Assembly (NCBI GenBank): GCA_022774105.1
Contig: JALFNY010000117.1
Location: 1 to 42,443, forward strand
Length of the DNA stretch: 42,443 nt
Origin: Prevotella sp.
GTDB lineage: Bacteria; Bacteroidota; Bacteroidia; Bacteroidales; Bacteroidaceae
Direction of reading: 5' to 3'
The notes below the pieces were generated by a model, which saw only the letters and a program-made list of their open reading frames with translations, was not told the origin of the DNA and made no database searches. Shown one piece after another: positions 1 to 8,271 of this stretch. The translations under genes were made by a program, and so were the position numbers. How positions within the stretch are numbered: position 1 is the stretch's first letter; each line of letters opens with the position of its first letter.

Positions 1-4
1 GGTG

Positions 5-38
5 CAAAGGTACACGTTTTTCGCTTGCGCCACCCAAA
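5..38 (-). promoter_or_regulatory. Candidate Bacteroidota promoter reading out of the window
   Basis: On the minus strand the sequence reads TACCTTTG (plus-strand CAAAGGTA at 5-12), a match to the -7 consensus TAnnTTTG. A CAAA at 35-38 could be the -33 box, although the 22-bp spacing is slightly long. It would drive a gene lying to the left of the window. Confidence 0.4.
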
Positions 39-143
39 CCACCCAATAATTTTACGTAACTCGCTGATTATCATTGTGCGCTATATGATGGCGCAAAAAA
101 GTGATGAAGTCAGGAAAAAGACATAAGGCGGCACAGCCGTCAC

Positions 144-220
144 AATTAGCACCTAAACAGAGTGTAATCTGGTGCTGATTACATTGAGATAAGCACCTGA
201 TTGCAATGTAATCAGCACCA
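144..220. repeat. Family A intergenic repeat, copy 1
   Basis: This copy contains TGGTGCTGATTACATTG (170-186) and its exact reverse complement at 204-220, a perfect 17-bp inverted repeat with a 17-nt loop. The loop holds another variant word, AGCACCTGATTG, and TTAGCACCT lies further left. It sits upstream of the outer-membrane barrel gene. The rest of the 1-371 gap is A-rich with no convincing gene. Confidence 0.75.
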
Positions 221-371
221 TATTGCGTATTAATGGCAGACAGGAAAAATCTACATCAGCAAAAAAAAGCGAAAAAAAATAAAGTTACACAATAAACTTT
301 TCATGCGCAGCAACGTCATAGATAACGTAATACCCCAGAACAAACGACGGGAAACGAGTAAATAAAAGTAT

Positions 372-3300
372 ATGAAAAAGACCCTTTTCGCCATGATGCT
401 GATACTCTGCACCGCTGTGACAGCATTGGCACAAGAAAGAAAAATCTCAGGAACACTGCTTGACAAGGAGTCCAGAGAACCCGTATTACAGGCAACGATA
501 CAGTTGCTGAAAGCCAAAGACTCCGTTTATGTGGCTGGTGCCGTCACCGACGAGAACGGTGCGTTCAGCCTCATAGCCCCCGAAAACGGCAGGTACATCA
601 TCAAGATGACAACCATAGGCTATAAGGGAATAGTACGCAATGTAACCATCAGCGAGGACAAGAACTTCGCCTTCGGCAAGATAAGCATGGAGACAGACGC
701 CGTGATGCTGAAGGAGGTCATTGCCAACGGTGTGGCAGCAAAGGTGGTGGTGAAGGAAGATACCTTCGTATATAACGCCGCAGCATACCGTACTCCAGAA
801 GGCTCCGTGATAGAAGAACTCGTAAAGCGACTGCCGGGAGCACAGATAGACGATAACGGAAAAATAACCATCAACGGTAAGGAAGTGAAGAAAATAATGG
901 TAGATGGAAAGGAATTTATGACCGGCGACACCGAGACCGCGCTCAAAAACCTCCCCACCGCCATAGTAGATAAGGTGAAAGCATATCAGGAAAAGAGTGA
1001 CCTCTCAAAGATGACAGGAATAGACGACGGCGAAGAAAGCACCGTACTTGACTTCAACATCAAGCGAGGCATGAACAAAGGAACACTAATCAACACAGAC
1101 CTCGCAGCAGGAACAAGTTCACGTTACGCCGAGCGCATGATGTTTGCGTACATGAAAGACAACAGCAGACTGATGTTTTTCGCTAATGCCAACAACACGG
1201 GAGACAGAGGATTCAGCACCGGAGGACGCGGCGGCGGAGGAGGAGGCAACGGCCTTATGGCGGCAAAGATGCTGGGAATGAACTACAACTACGAGATAAA
1301 AAACAAGATACGAGCCGACTTCTCAGTGAGATGGAACCACAGAGACAACGACAACGCCACCACAACGGCAAGCGAAAACTTCGTCTCAACCGTAGGATCA
1401 TTCTCTAATGGACGCTCACAGAGTTACTCACGCAACAACTCATGGAACATCAACGGACGATTAGAATGGAAGCCTGACACGCTGACCACAATACAGTTGC
1501 GCCCCAATCTCAGCACCTCCACCAGCGATTCACGCTCCATGAACTCCAACGCCTCGTTCAACCAAGACCCATACACCACCGTCAACCCATACACAGGAGC
1601 ATACGTGGCTGACCCACTTGACGCCGCATCAATGGCGCAACTCAACGAAGCCCTGTATCAATACTCCAAGGAACAGCAGGGTACCGACCCAACAAGGGCA
1701 CTCGACTCAATACTCGTAAACAGAAGAGAAAATAACTCCCTCTCATACGGGACAAACACAAACTTCAACATACAAGCCACCATTTCACGACGATTGTCAG
1801 ACAAAGGACGCAACATCACCGTGCAAGGACGATACGCACACACCAACGGTGACTCCGAAAGCCTGTCAACACAGTTCGTGACACTGTACCGACCAACCAC
1901 GGAAGACTCACTGTACTATCGCAACAGATATAACGTAACCCCCAACAGTAACAATACATACCGCCTGACAGCAACGTACAGTGAGCCCATAGCACTCGCT
2001 ACCTTCCTGCAACTGCGCTATCAATACCAGTACCAGAACCGTAAGAGTGACAGACAAACGTATGACTTCAGCCAATTTGCCAACTTCGGAGACGGTATCA
2101 TTCCAACCTACCGTAACTTTGCATCATACCTTAACCCCTTTGTAACAGAGGCAAATCCGCTGGAAAACGAACTCGACACCATCCAGAGCAAGTATACAGA
2201 ATATGACAACTACATACACGAGATAGAACTCACCCTGCGCCGCACCACCAACAATTATAACCTCAACTTCGGCGTAATGCTGCAGCCGCAGAGTTCAGAA
2301 CTACACTACAAACATCTGGGAATAGACACCAAAACAAGACGTTCAGTGTGCAACTTCACACCGACATTCGACTTCCGCTACCGTTTCAACAAGCAGAAAA
2401 ACCTGCGCCTAAACTACCGCGGAAGCACCGATCAGCCGTCAATGACCGACCTCTTGGACATTACCGACGACACAGACCCGCTGAATATATCCAAGGGTAA
2501 CCCAGAGTTAAAACCATCATTCACTAACAGGTTCTTCCTTGAATACAACAACTACATACAGCACAGGCAGAATGCAATAATGGCATTCGTTGATTTCCAG
2601 ACCACAAGGAACAGCGTGTCAACAATGGTGACGTATAACCCCAGCAACGGCGGACGTACCACACAGCCAATGAATATAAACGGTAACTGGAACGTTAGAT
2701 CCGCATTTATGTACAATACCTCGCTTGACACCGTGGGAGTATGGAGCGCAAACTCATTCACACAGTTGAATTACAACAACCGAGTAAGTTACACTTTCCT
2801 CAACGAGACGAAGACAACAGAAAAGAACTACACCCGCACCACAGGCATATCAGAACGTCTTGGCTTCAGTTACCGTAACTCATGGCTTGAGGTAGAACTT
2901 AATGGCAACGTGACATACTCAATAAGTCGTAACAAGTTGCAGCCCAATGCCAACCTCGATACGTGGGACTTCAATTACGGAACGGATATCACCGTCAATG
3001 CGCCCTGGGGCATGAGTTTCTCTACTGGGGCACACATGCAGTCACGCAGAGGATACAGTGATGCGTCAATGAATACCAACGAGTTTGTGTGGAATGCCCA
3101 ACTGTCACAGAGTCTCCTCAAAGGCAAGCCTCTAACGCTGTCCCTGCAACTGTATGACATACTGCAACAGAAGAGTTCATTCTCACGTATGATATCAGCA
3201 ACACAGCGTTCAGACGTGTATTATAACTCAATAAACAACTACGCCATGTTCCATGTCATCTACCGTTTCAATGCCTTTGGCGGCAAGATGGCACGTCAGC

Positions 3301-3410
3301 AACGTCGTGAAGGAGGCGATGCACCGCAGGGAGCACCACAAGGTGGCTTTAGAGAACGTGGTGGAGGCGGATTCCAAGGCGGCGCTGGCGGCGGAGGAAG
3401 ACGATTCTAA
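372..3410 (+). CDS. TonB-dependent receptor-like outer-membrane beta-barrel protein
   Basis: A 1012-residue outer-membrane protein. It has a Sec signal peptide (MKKTLFAMMLILCTAVTALAQ), then a CarboxypepD_reg-like domain at about 25-110 (ISGTLLDKESREPV, DENGAFSL, TTIGYKG). A plug-like segment follows at about 120-240 (VIEELVKRLPGAQIDDNGKITINGKEVKKIMVDGKEF). The rest is a long barrel rich in alternating aromatic strands (RYQYQYQNRK, LRLNYRGST, NFRFFLEYNNY-type). This layout matches the OMP_b-brl_3 group of TonB-dependent receptor relatives. The substrate cannot be told, since no SusD partner lies beside it. After the last strand (FHVIYRFNAFGGK) it carries a tail of about 40 residues rich in Gly, Arg and Gln, ending in RRF. 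It stands alone, with a hairpin downstream. Confidence 0.88.
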   Translation: MKKTLFAMMLILCTAVTALAQERKISGTLLDKESREPVLQATIQLLKAKDSVYVAGAVTDENGAFSLIAPENGRYIIKMTTIGYKGIVRNVTISEDKNFAFGKISMETDAVMLKEVIANGVAAKVVVKEDTFVYNAAAYRTPEGSVIEELVKRLPGAQIDDNGKITINGKEVKKIMVDGKEFMTGDTETALKNLPTAIVDKVKAYQEKSDLSKMTGIDDGEESTVLDFNIKRGMNKGTLINTDLAAGTSSRYAERMMFAYMKDNSRLMFFANANNTGDRGFSTGGRGGGGGGNGLMAAKMLGMNYNYEIKNKIRADFSVRWNHRDNDNATTTASENFVSTVGSFSNGRSQSYSRNNSWNINGRLEWKPDTLTTIQLRPNLSTSTSDSRSMNSNASFNQDPYTTVNPYTGAYVADPLDAASMAQLNEALYQYSKEQQGTDPTRALDSILVNRRENNSLSYGTNTNFNIQATISRRLSDKGRNITVQGRYAHTNGDSESLSTQFVTLYRPTTEDSLYYRNRYNVTPNSNNTYRLTATYSEPIALATFLQLRYQYQYQNRKSDRQTYDFSQFANFGDGIIPTYRNFASYLNPFVTEANPLENELDTIQSKYTEYDNYIHEIELTLRRTTNNYNLNFGVMLQPQSSELHYKHLGIDTKTRRSVCNFTPTFDFRYRFNKQKNLRLNYRGSTDQPSMTDLLDITDDTDPLNISKGNPELKPSFTNRFFLEYNNYIQHRQNAIMAFVDFQTTRNSVSTMVTYNPSNGGRTTQPMNINGNWNVRSAFMYNTSLDTVGVWSANSFTQLNYNNRVSYTFLNETKTTEKNYTRTTGISERLGFSYRNSWLEVELNGNVTYSISRNKLQPNANLDTWDFNYGTDITVNAPWGMSFSTGAHMQSRRGYSDASMNTNEFVWNAQLSQSLLKGKPLTLSLQLYDILQQKSSFSRMISATQRSDVYYNSINNYAMFHVIYRFNAFGGKMARQQRREGGDAPQGAPQGGFRERGGGGFQGGAGGGGRRF

Positions 3411-3671
3411 ACGTGGGTAAGCACATAGTATTTTGGAGGGAAAACGCCTGCGCTTTGCTTGCAAAAGACTATGCACGGTTCATTGATAACGATAACGGAT
3501 AACCCGTAATTGCCTGTATCTGTACCAGACTGTGTCATGCTCCACCGAAGGCATAGCAGCCTATGGCAAGACGAAGCGGAGCGTAAAGGAACAGAAAAGC
3601 CGCTGTAGTAAGGTGAAGGGGGTTGTCTGTGGTCTAATGACCGACATGAAATAACTTGTAAAACAATAATG

Positions 3672-3714
3672 GGGTGTATCATATAACATAAAGAATTATG
3701 TTTATGGTACACCC
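3672..3714. terminator. Strong hairpin between convergent genes
   Basis: GGGTGTATCATATAACATAA pairs with TTATGTTTATGGTACACCC across an AGAA loop: 19 pairs including one G-U, with a single bulged T. It lies between the convergent barrel gene and the isomerase gene and could end transcription from both sides. There is no good T tract, so its role as an intrinsic terminator is inferred. The rest of the 3411-3791 gap shows no gene I can support. Confidence 0.55.
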
Positions 3715-3791
3715 TCCTTCTGTGGTAATATGTTGTAAATGAAATTCTGCTAATGCTTCCCCTGCCGTCATGGCAACCTGCGTAGGCGGCG

Positions 3792-4868
3792 TTACTTGCG
3801 TGTGATATGCAGGAAACGTGTGAACGATGACAGTGCCGAACGGTTCTTCCGGTCGATGTGTGCTTCAAGTATTCGTGTGGTAGGAGATAGCGGTATGATG
3901 TCATAATCAGCGATGGCAGCAGGAATGAGGCATGAATTTCCTGCGGGAATCTCCACCGTCTGTTGCTCTCCGGTATATCCTCGCATGGATATTCTGCACC
4001 CACCCTTGATACAAACAGATATTATGAACGAGTCATACTTGACGAGGTTACGGTGGAAGGGTTCGTTGATGTCCATCACCCTCACGTCAAAAAAGGGAGT
4101 GTCTATCACCTGTGCCGCGCGTTCGGTGGTGTCACCATAATGTGTTCGGTAGTCATCTTCCACGTGAAAGTCTATTGCCTCGGCAGCAAGGTCTGTGTGT
4201 AACTCTCTCGGTTTGCCGTCAAGGCCAGGACGGTTATAGTCAAAGATGCGGTATGTCACGTCACTTGCCTGTTGCACTTCCGCCAGCATTATGCCTCCAC
4301 AGATGGCATGTATGCGGCCAGCCGGTATGTAGAATACATCTCCAGGGTGTACTTCGTGACGGGCGAGGACGTCACAGATTGTCCCATCCTCTACGCGTTT
4401 GCGGTATTCGTAGGGCGTGATGCTGCCCTTAAAGCCTGCATACAGGCAGGCGCCTGGCTCTGCATCGATGATGTACCACATCTCTGTCTTGCCGAACTTA
4501 CCATGTCGTCGTGCGGCAAGAGCATCATCGGGATGAACCTGTATGCTGAGGTCTTTTCTTGCGTCAATGAACTTTACCAGCAGTGGCAGTTTGTTTCCGT
4601 ATTGTTCATATACCGCTTCGCCCAGCAGTTCGGCCCCATATTCCTCTACCACACTGATGAGGTCACGCCCTTTCAGCGGTCCGTTGGCAATGATGCACGG
4701 GCTTGATTCTACGGCGGAAACCTCCCAACTCTCGCCGATGGGAGTGTCAGGGGTGATGCCAGTAGGGAGTGTCTGCGCATTAAGGCCTTTGTAAGGAATC
4801 AAGCGGTTACCGCCCCATACGATGGTATGCAGGTTTGGCTTGAATAGCAGGGGGTATAACTTCATCAT
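3792..4868 (-). CDS. manA: Mannose-6-phosphate isomerase, class I
   Basis: A 358-residue cytosolic zinc enzyme of the type I phosphomannose isomerase (cupin) family, interconverting mannose-6-phosphate and fructose-6-phosphate to supply GDP-mannose for surface glycans or to use mannose. Family landmarks are visible: WGGNRLIPYKG near the N terminus, IGESWEVS, the metal-binding IQVHPDDALAARR, GKTEMWYII, GDVFYIPAGRIHAI (second metal His) and EVQQASDVTYRIFDYNR. Length is normal for this branch. The start is MMKLYPLLF; either of the two Met codons would serve. An 84-bp gap separates it from the upstream lipoprotein gene on the same strand, so co-transcription is plausible. Confidence 0.93.
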   Translation of the reverse strand: MMKLYPLLFKPNLHTIVWGGNRLIPYKGLNAQTLPTGITPDTPIGESWEVSAVESSPCIIANGPLKGRDLISVVEEYGAELLGEAVYEQYGNKLPLLVKFIDARKDLSIQVHPDDALAARRHGKFGKTEMWYIIDAEPGACLYAGFKGSITPYEYRKRVEDGTICDVLARHEVHPGDVFYIPAGRIHAICGGIMLAEVQQASDVTYRIFDYNRPGLDGKPRELHTDLAAEAIDFHVEDDYRTHYGDTTERAAQVIDTPFFDVRVMDINEPFHRNLVKYDSFIISVCIKGGCRISMRGYTGEQQTVEIPAGNSCLIPAAIADYDIIPLSPTTRILEAHIDRKNRSALSSFTRFLHITRK

Positions 4869-4952
4869 GGTTCTGTCTCTTGTTGTGGCTATGTCTCTAT
4901 CTTTTTCTGTTATGAGGCGCAGGGGATTGGTGTGTGTCGGTACGCTGATTCC

Positions 4953-5645
4953 TTATTGGTTAGCAATAATGGTATCCTTAACCAATCGTAGATTGTATTC
5001 TGTCTTTGTACCGATTTCTGTAATGTTGGTATTTTTCAGCAGTGAGAAGGAGTGTTCTGCATTGTTGCAGAGATAGCGGTATGCGGGGGAACTGGTCTTT
5101 ATCTGCCATGCTCTCAGTGGCTTTCCGCCAAAGGAAGTTATTTGTTCGTTGAGTGTTTCCAACTCTTTGCTGAGGTAATTCGCTGAACCTTCCTTGTAGC
5201 CGTATAGCGTTTCACGCAACTGTTTTGCCTCGTCTTTCGTGGGTATTCGCCACCCTGTCAGGTTGCCTTCCCTGTATTTAGTTGCCATTTGCACAACCTT
5301 TGCACCACTGCTGGCGCCGTCTGACAGTATAATCCCGTTCCACTCGTGTAGCGATATGAGCAGGACATTCTTGTTACCGTCGTCTGTTGCGGTGGTGATA
5401 GCAGTGGCGTGGGCGTCTGAGGGGAATAGGAGCGTGCCGTCAGGGAGTTCTTGTAACGGTATGGCAGGTATGCTTCCGTCGTTGGAATCAGTATTGTCAG
5501 AGGTATTGTCAGAGTTATCTTTGCTGTCAGAAACGGTGTCTTTGTTTCCCGAAGTGTTAAGGTCGTCGGCATCAATCTTCTCACATGATGTCATTGCGAG
5601 TAGTACGGCAAAGAGTGTTGTTATGCAGAAGAATCTTGTCCGCAT
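4953..5645 (-). CDS. Lipoprotein with Asp/Ser/Asn-rich linker and Lcl/FISUMP-like region
   Basis: A predicted 230-residue lipoprotein. I use the Met at 5645 (MRTRFFCITT) rather than the longer ORF, because it places a signal peptide and lipobox (LLAMTSC) at the N terminus; the extra 30 codons upstream run into an inverted repeat. After the acylated Cys comes a low-complexity linker (DSKDNSDNTSDNTDSNDGS) at about 35-60. A globular part contains GWRIPTKDEAKQLRETLYG, resembling the GWRLPTxxEW signature of DUF1566/Lcl or major-paralogous domains in Bacteroidota surface proteins. No residues suggest an enzyme. The function is unknown; surface or periplasmic anchoring is inferred. Confidence 0.75.
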   Translation of the reverse strand: MRTRFFCITTLFAVLLAMTSCEKIDADDLNTSGNKDTVSDSKDNSDNTSDNTDSNDGSIPAIPLQELPDGTLLFPSDAHATAITTATDDGNKNVLLISLHEWNGIILSDGASSGAKVVQMATKYREGNLTGWRIPTKDEAKQLRETLYGYKEGSANYLSKELETLNEQITSFGGKPLRAWQIKTSSPAYRYLCNNAEHSFSLLKNTNITEIGTKTEYNLRLVKDTIIANQ

Positions 5646-5683
5646 TGTTAGTGATATGCTGTATTGTGACGCTTTATAAAACT

Positions 5684-5770
5684 GCAGGTTACAGATTATC
5701 GGTTGTTCGTAACTTGCTGACAGGTGTTTTACCATGTCCTGATGTCCTAAACCGATAGTCTGTAACCTGC
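5684..5770. repeat. Family B long inverted repeat
   Basis: GCAGGTTACAGATTATCGGTT (5684-5704) is the reverse complement of 5750-5770 with one mismatch in 21 bases. The 45-nt centre includes the partial repeat ATGTCCTGATGTCCT. It lies between the HIT gene and the lipoprotein gene, both minus strand, so it would be transcribed as a stem-loop. Confidence 0.75.
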
Positions 5771-5787
5771 TGTTGGCATCCCTCCTG

Positions 5788-6213
5788 TTACAGGTTTGCC
5801 TTTATCTTCTCTATCATCTCCTTGTATTCCTCGTCTGAGAGATAAACTTCTCCTGGGTTCATGCGGAACAGTCCGGGGTAGTCTGGGCCACCTTTATACT
5901 TTGGTGCGAGGTGGAAGTGAAGGTGTGAGAGTGTGTCTGAGAACGCTCCGTAGTTTATTTTCTCTGGGTTGAACGCCCTCTGCATGGCTCGCGTAGTCTG
6001 TGCCACGTCTGCCATGAAGTCGTTGCGCTGCTGGTCGTTGAGCTCGTTGAGGTCGTTGACGTGCCCATCGTAGGCAACAAGGCAGCGTCCGTGGTAGGTT
6101 TGTTCCTTAAAGAGGAAGACACGGGAGACACGCAAATGCGTTATTTCAATCATAAGATTGTGCAGGGTCTCATTGTTAGTACAATAGAGACAGTCTTTGG
6201 GATCGCTGTACAT
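5788..6213 (-). CDS. HIT family nucleotide-binding protein
   Basis: A 141-residue histidine-triad protein. The catalytic triad is LSHLHFHLAPKY (His-x-His-x-His) near residue 105. The N-terminal CLYCTNNETL gives a Cys pair that may bind zinc, as in many HIT proteins. FLFKEQTYHGRCLVAYDGHV matches the central strand region. Family members hydrolyse or transfer nucleoside phosphates (adenosine phosphoramidates, Ap4A); the exact substrate cannot be read from sequence. The C terminus SDEEYKEMIEKIKANL is a short amphipathic helix. The next gene upstream on the same strand is the merR-like gene, about 150 bp away behind a repeat-like stretch. Confidence 0.9.
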   Translation of the reverse strand: MYSDPKDCLYCTNNETLHNLMIEITHLRVSRVFLFKEQTYHGRCLVAYDGHVNDLNELNDQQRNDFMADVAQTTRAMQRAFNPEKINYGAFSDTLSHLHFHLAPKYKGGPDYPGLFRMNPGEVYLSDEEYKEMIEKIKANL

Positions 6214-6365
6214 AGTGTTAGTTGTTTGGTGGTTTTGTTATCTGGTTGATTAGTTATCTGGTGTTTGGAAGTCTGGTGTTTCGGTTATTTTGTCGTATGA
6301 TTGCTATGCCAACAGAGTTTTTTTGACATTTGACAAAACGGCAAAATGGCCAAGCAGCCAAACTG
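6214..6365. repeat. Word-like quasi-palindromic intergenic stretch
   Basis: The left part repeats G/T words (TTTGGTGGTTTTG, ATCTGGTTG, ATCTGGTGTTTGG, GTCTGGTGTTTCGG). The right part is made of near-complementary A/C words (GACAAAACGGCAAAATGG, CCAAGCAGCCAAACTGC). TTTTGTC and GACAAAA pair at the centre. It resembles the other family B stretches but with different words. Confidence 0.5.
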
Positions 6366-6713
6366 CTAAACTATCTTTTCAAGTGCGTCTTTCAGTTCCT
6401 GTAACTGTGATCTTACGTCAATCAGTTGTTCAAGCACTTTTGTGCTCTTGTCAACACCATCGCGATTGGTGCTTATAATCTTCCTTGCGGCAGCGATTTT
6501 GAAGCCACGCACCTTTACAAGGTTGTGTATGTAACGCAGTTCCTCAATGTCTTTCTCCGTGTATTGCCTTACGTTGTTGGCGGTGGTACGGGGCTTGAGG
6601 AATGGAAATTCCGTCTCCCAATAACGGAGGGTGGACTCTGTTAGGGAGAACATCTTGGCTACTTCCTTGATGCTGTAATATGTCTTCAGGTTCTTGTCTA
6701 TGTTAAGTGCCAT
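6366..6713 (-). CDS. MerR family transcriptional regulator
   Basis: A 115-residue DNA-binding protein. The N-terminal MerR winged helix-turn-helix is clear: YYSIKEVAKMFSLTESTLRYWETEFPFLKP, then the wing RQYTEKDIEELRYIHNLV. A C-terminal coiled coil (STKVLEQLIDVRSQLQELKDALEKIV) should dimerise it. There is no effector-binding domain after the coiled coil and no Cys cluster, so it is the short stand-alone type common in Bacteroidota. I use the Met at 6713 (MALNIDKN) instead of the ORF start at 6878, because a well-formed promoter sits between them at 6739-6769. The target genes are unknown. Confidence 0.9.
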   Translation of the reverse strand: MALNIDKNLKTYYSIKEVAKMFSLTESTLRYWETEFPFLKPRTTANNVRQYTEKDIEELRYIHNLVKVRGFKIAAARKIISTNRDGVDKSTKVLEQLIDVRSQLQELKDALEKIV

Positions 6714-6738
6714 AGTAATGTAGCGTTTATTCTGCCTG

Positions 6739-6769
6739 CAAATGTACGAAAAAGTTTTTATTCTGCAAA
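6739..6769 (-). promoter_or_regulatory. Promoter of the merR-like gene
   Basis: Read on the minus strand, TTTG (6766-6769) and TACATTTG (6739-6746) are separated by 19 bp, matching the Bacteroidota -33/-7 arrangement. The start codon is 26 bp downstream, which decides the gene start. Confidence 0.75.
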
Positions 6770-6781
6770 GGAAATGCGTGA

Positions 6782-6816
6782 AAAAAGCCTCCCGATGATA
6801 GTCGGAAGGCTTTTTC
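6782..6816 (-). terminator. Rho-independent terminator after the NSS transporter gene
   Basis: AAAAAGCCTTCCGA..TCGGGAGGCTTTTTT on the minus strand: an eight-pair stem with one internal mismatch, flanked by A and T tracts. It follows the stop of the transporter gene and precedes the merR promoter, so it separates the two units. The T tract on both strands means it could work in either direction. Confidence 0.8.
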
Positions 6817-6840
6817 CTTATGTTGTAACCTGTGGTGGAA

Positions 6841-8229
6841 TCAATATAATCCGAATGCTCCGAGCAGTAGTATTGCAAGGAGAACAGGGGCTACATAGCG
6901 TAGCATTATGATGTAAAGTGTCTTGCGGCGGAAGGCATATCCGTTCAATCTCATCTCCCCTATGAGCAGTCTTGGCTTGACAATCCAACCGAATAGTATG
7001 CAGGTGCAGATGGAAACGATAGGCATAAGGATATTGTTACTGAGGTAATCGAATATGTCAAGTATCTGTGCCACAGCCCCATTAGGCAGTGGAAGTTCAA
7101 AGTACCAGTCGTTATATCCACGACATACCACGAGAGAGAGGATAAATCCAGAGCCTGCCATGATGATAACTGCTTTACGACGTGTCCATTGAAACTTGTC
7201 CATCATGCTGATTGTGATGGCTTCGAGAATAGAGACAGCACTGGTGACAGCAGCGAATAATACCATGATGAAGAATACAAGGCCGAGTATGTCGCCTGCA
7301 AATCCCATGGATTCAAATACCTTTGGTAGTGCAACGAACATGAGACCTGGTCCTGCGGACATTCCCTCTGTGCCCATAAATACATATACGGCGGGGATAA
7401 TCATAAGTCCTGCCAGTATTGCTATGGCTGTATCACATATTTCTATACGGTCAACCGCCTTGCCAAGGTTTACTTCTTTCTTCATGTATGAGCCGTATGC
7501 TATCATTATTCCCATTGCTATGGAGAGGGAATAGAATAACTGTCCCATGGCGTCAAGCACCACCATGAGGAACTTACGCAGTGTGATTCCATCAAAGTTA
7601 GGTATGAGATATACTGTCGCTCCTTGCAAACCAGTACGTGTTATGCCGCTGGGCGTGGTGTATGAGATAGTTAATGAGTAGATGGAAATGCCTATTACAA
7701 GGATTACAAGCGATGGCATGATGATGCGTGAGTACTTCTCTATGCCTTTTTCTACACCTCTGTAAACCACATAGAAGCAGGCAAGGGCGAAGATTGTCAT
7801 AAAGATTATAGGCTCCCAGCGTGCTGAGATGAATGACCCGAAGTACCCGTCACCGCATAACTTTTCATAGTCAAGGGTGGCGTATGTATATAGGTATTTC
7901 AGTACCCAGCCACCTATCACGCAGTAGTAGGGATAGATGATAAATGGAACGATGAAGGAGAACATACCGAGAAACTTCCAATCTTTGTGGAAGAAGCCGT
8001 ATGCTGTCAACGGACCTTGTGCGGAACGACGGCCAATGGCTACCTCTGTGATGAGTAGTGTGAAGCCGAATGTCACGGTAAGGATAATATAAACAAGGAG
8101 GAACAGGCCTCCTCCGTCACGTGCGGCGAGGAAAGGGAATCGCCAAATGTTGCCAAGTCCGACGGCACTTCCTGCCGCTGCAAGGACAAAGCCCATGGAA
8201 CCACTGAATGAGTTACGGTTCTTTTTCAT
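6841..8229 (-). CDS. Sodium-dependent transporter, NSS (SNF) family
   Basis: A 462-residue inner-membrane symporter of the neurotransmitter:sodium symporter family (LeuT/TnaT fold). The N terminus shows the hallmark TM1 sequence GFVLAAAGSAVGLGNIWRFPFLAARDGGG, which carries the sodium and substrate site. Other landmarks are LLITEVAIGRRS, the YPYYCVIGGWVLKYLYTY region and FFIMVLFAAVTSAVSILEAITISMMD (TM8). About 11-12 hydrophobic segments are present, typical of bacterial members. The likely substrate is an amino acid, but the sequence does not settle which. It is 42 bp downstream of the antiporter gene and is probably co-transcribed; its 3' end is marked by a terminator. Confidence 0.92.
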   Translation of the reverse strand: MKKNRNSFSGSMGFVLAAAGSAVGLGNIWRFPFLAARDGGGLFLLVYIILTVTFGFTLLITEVAIGRRSAQGPLTAYGFFHKDWKFLGMFSFIVPFIIYPYYCVIGGWVLKYLYTYATLDYEKLCGDGYFGSFISARWEPIIFMTIFALACFYVVYRGVEKGIEKYSRIIMPSLVILVIGISIYSLTISYTTPSGITRTGLQGATVYLIPNFDGITLRKFLMVVLDAMGQLFYSLSIAMGIMIAYGSYMKKEVNLGKAVDRIEICDTAIAILAGLMIIPAVYVFMGTEGMSAGPGLMFVALPKVFESMGFAGDILGLVFFIMVLFAAVTSAVSILEAITISMMDKFQWTRRKAVIIMAGSGFILSLVVCRGYNDWYFELPLPNGAVAQILDIFDYLSNNILMPIVSICTCILFGWIVKPRLLIGEMRLNGYAFRRKTLYIIMLRYVAPVLLAILLLGAFGLY

Positions 8230-8271
8230 TGTTTTTAGGTTTGTTTTTATGGTTATTATTCTGTCTTATGG

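Noticed and set aside
3407-4003. 198-residue minus-strand ORF
   Set aside because: It overlaps the conserved mannose-6-phosphate isomerase in another frame, and its sequence (many His, Ser, Arg) shows no family features.
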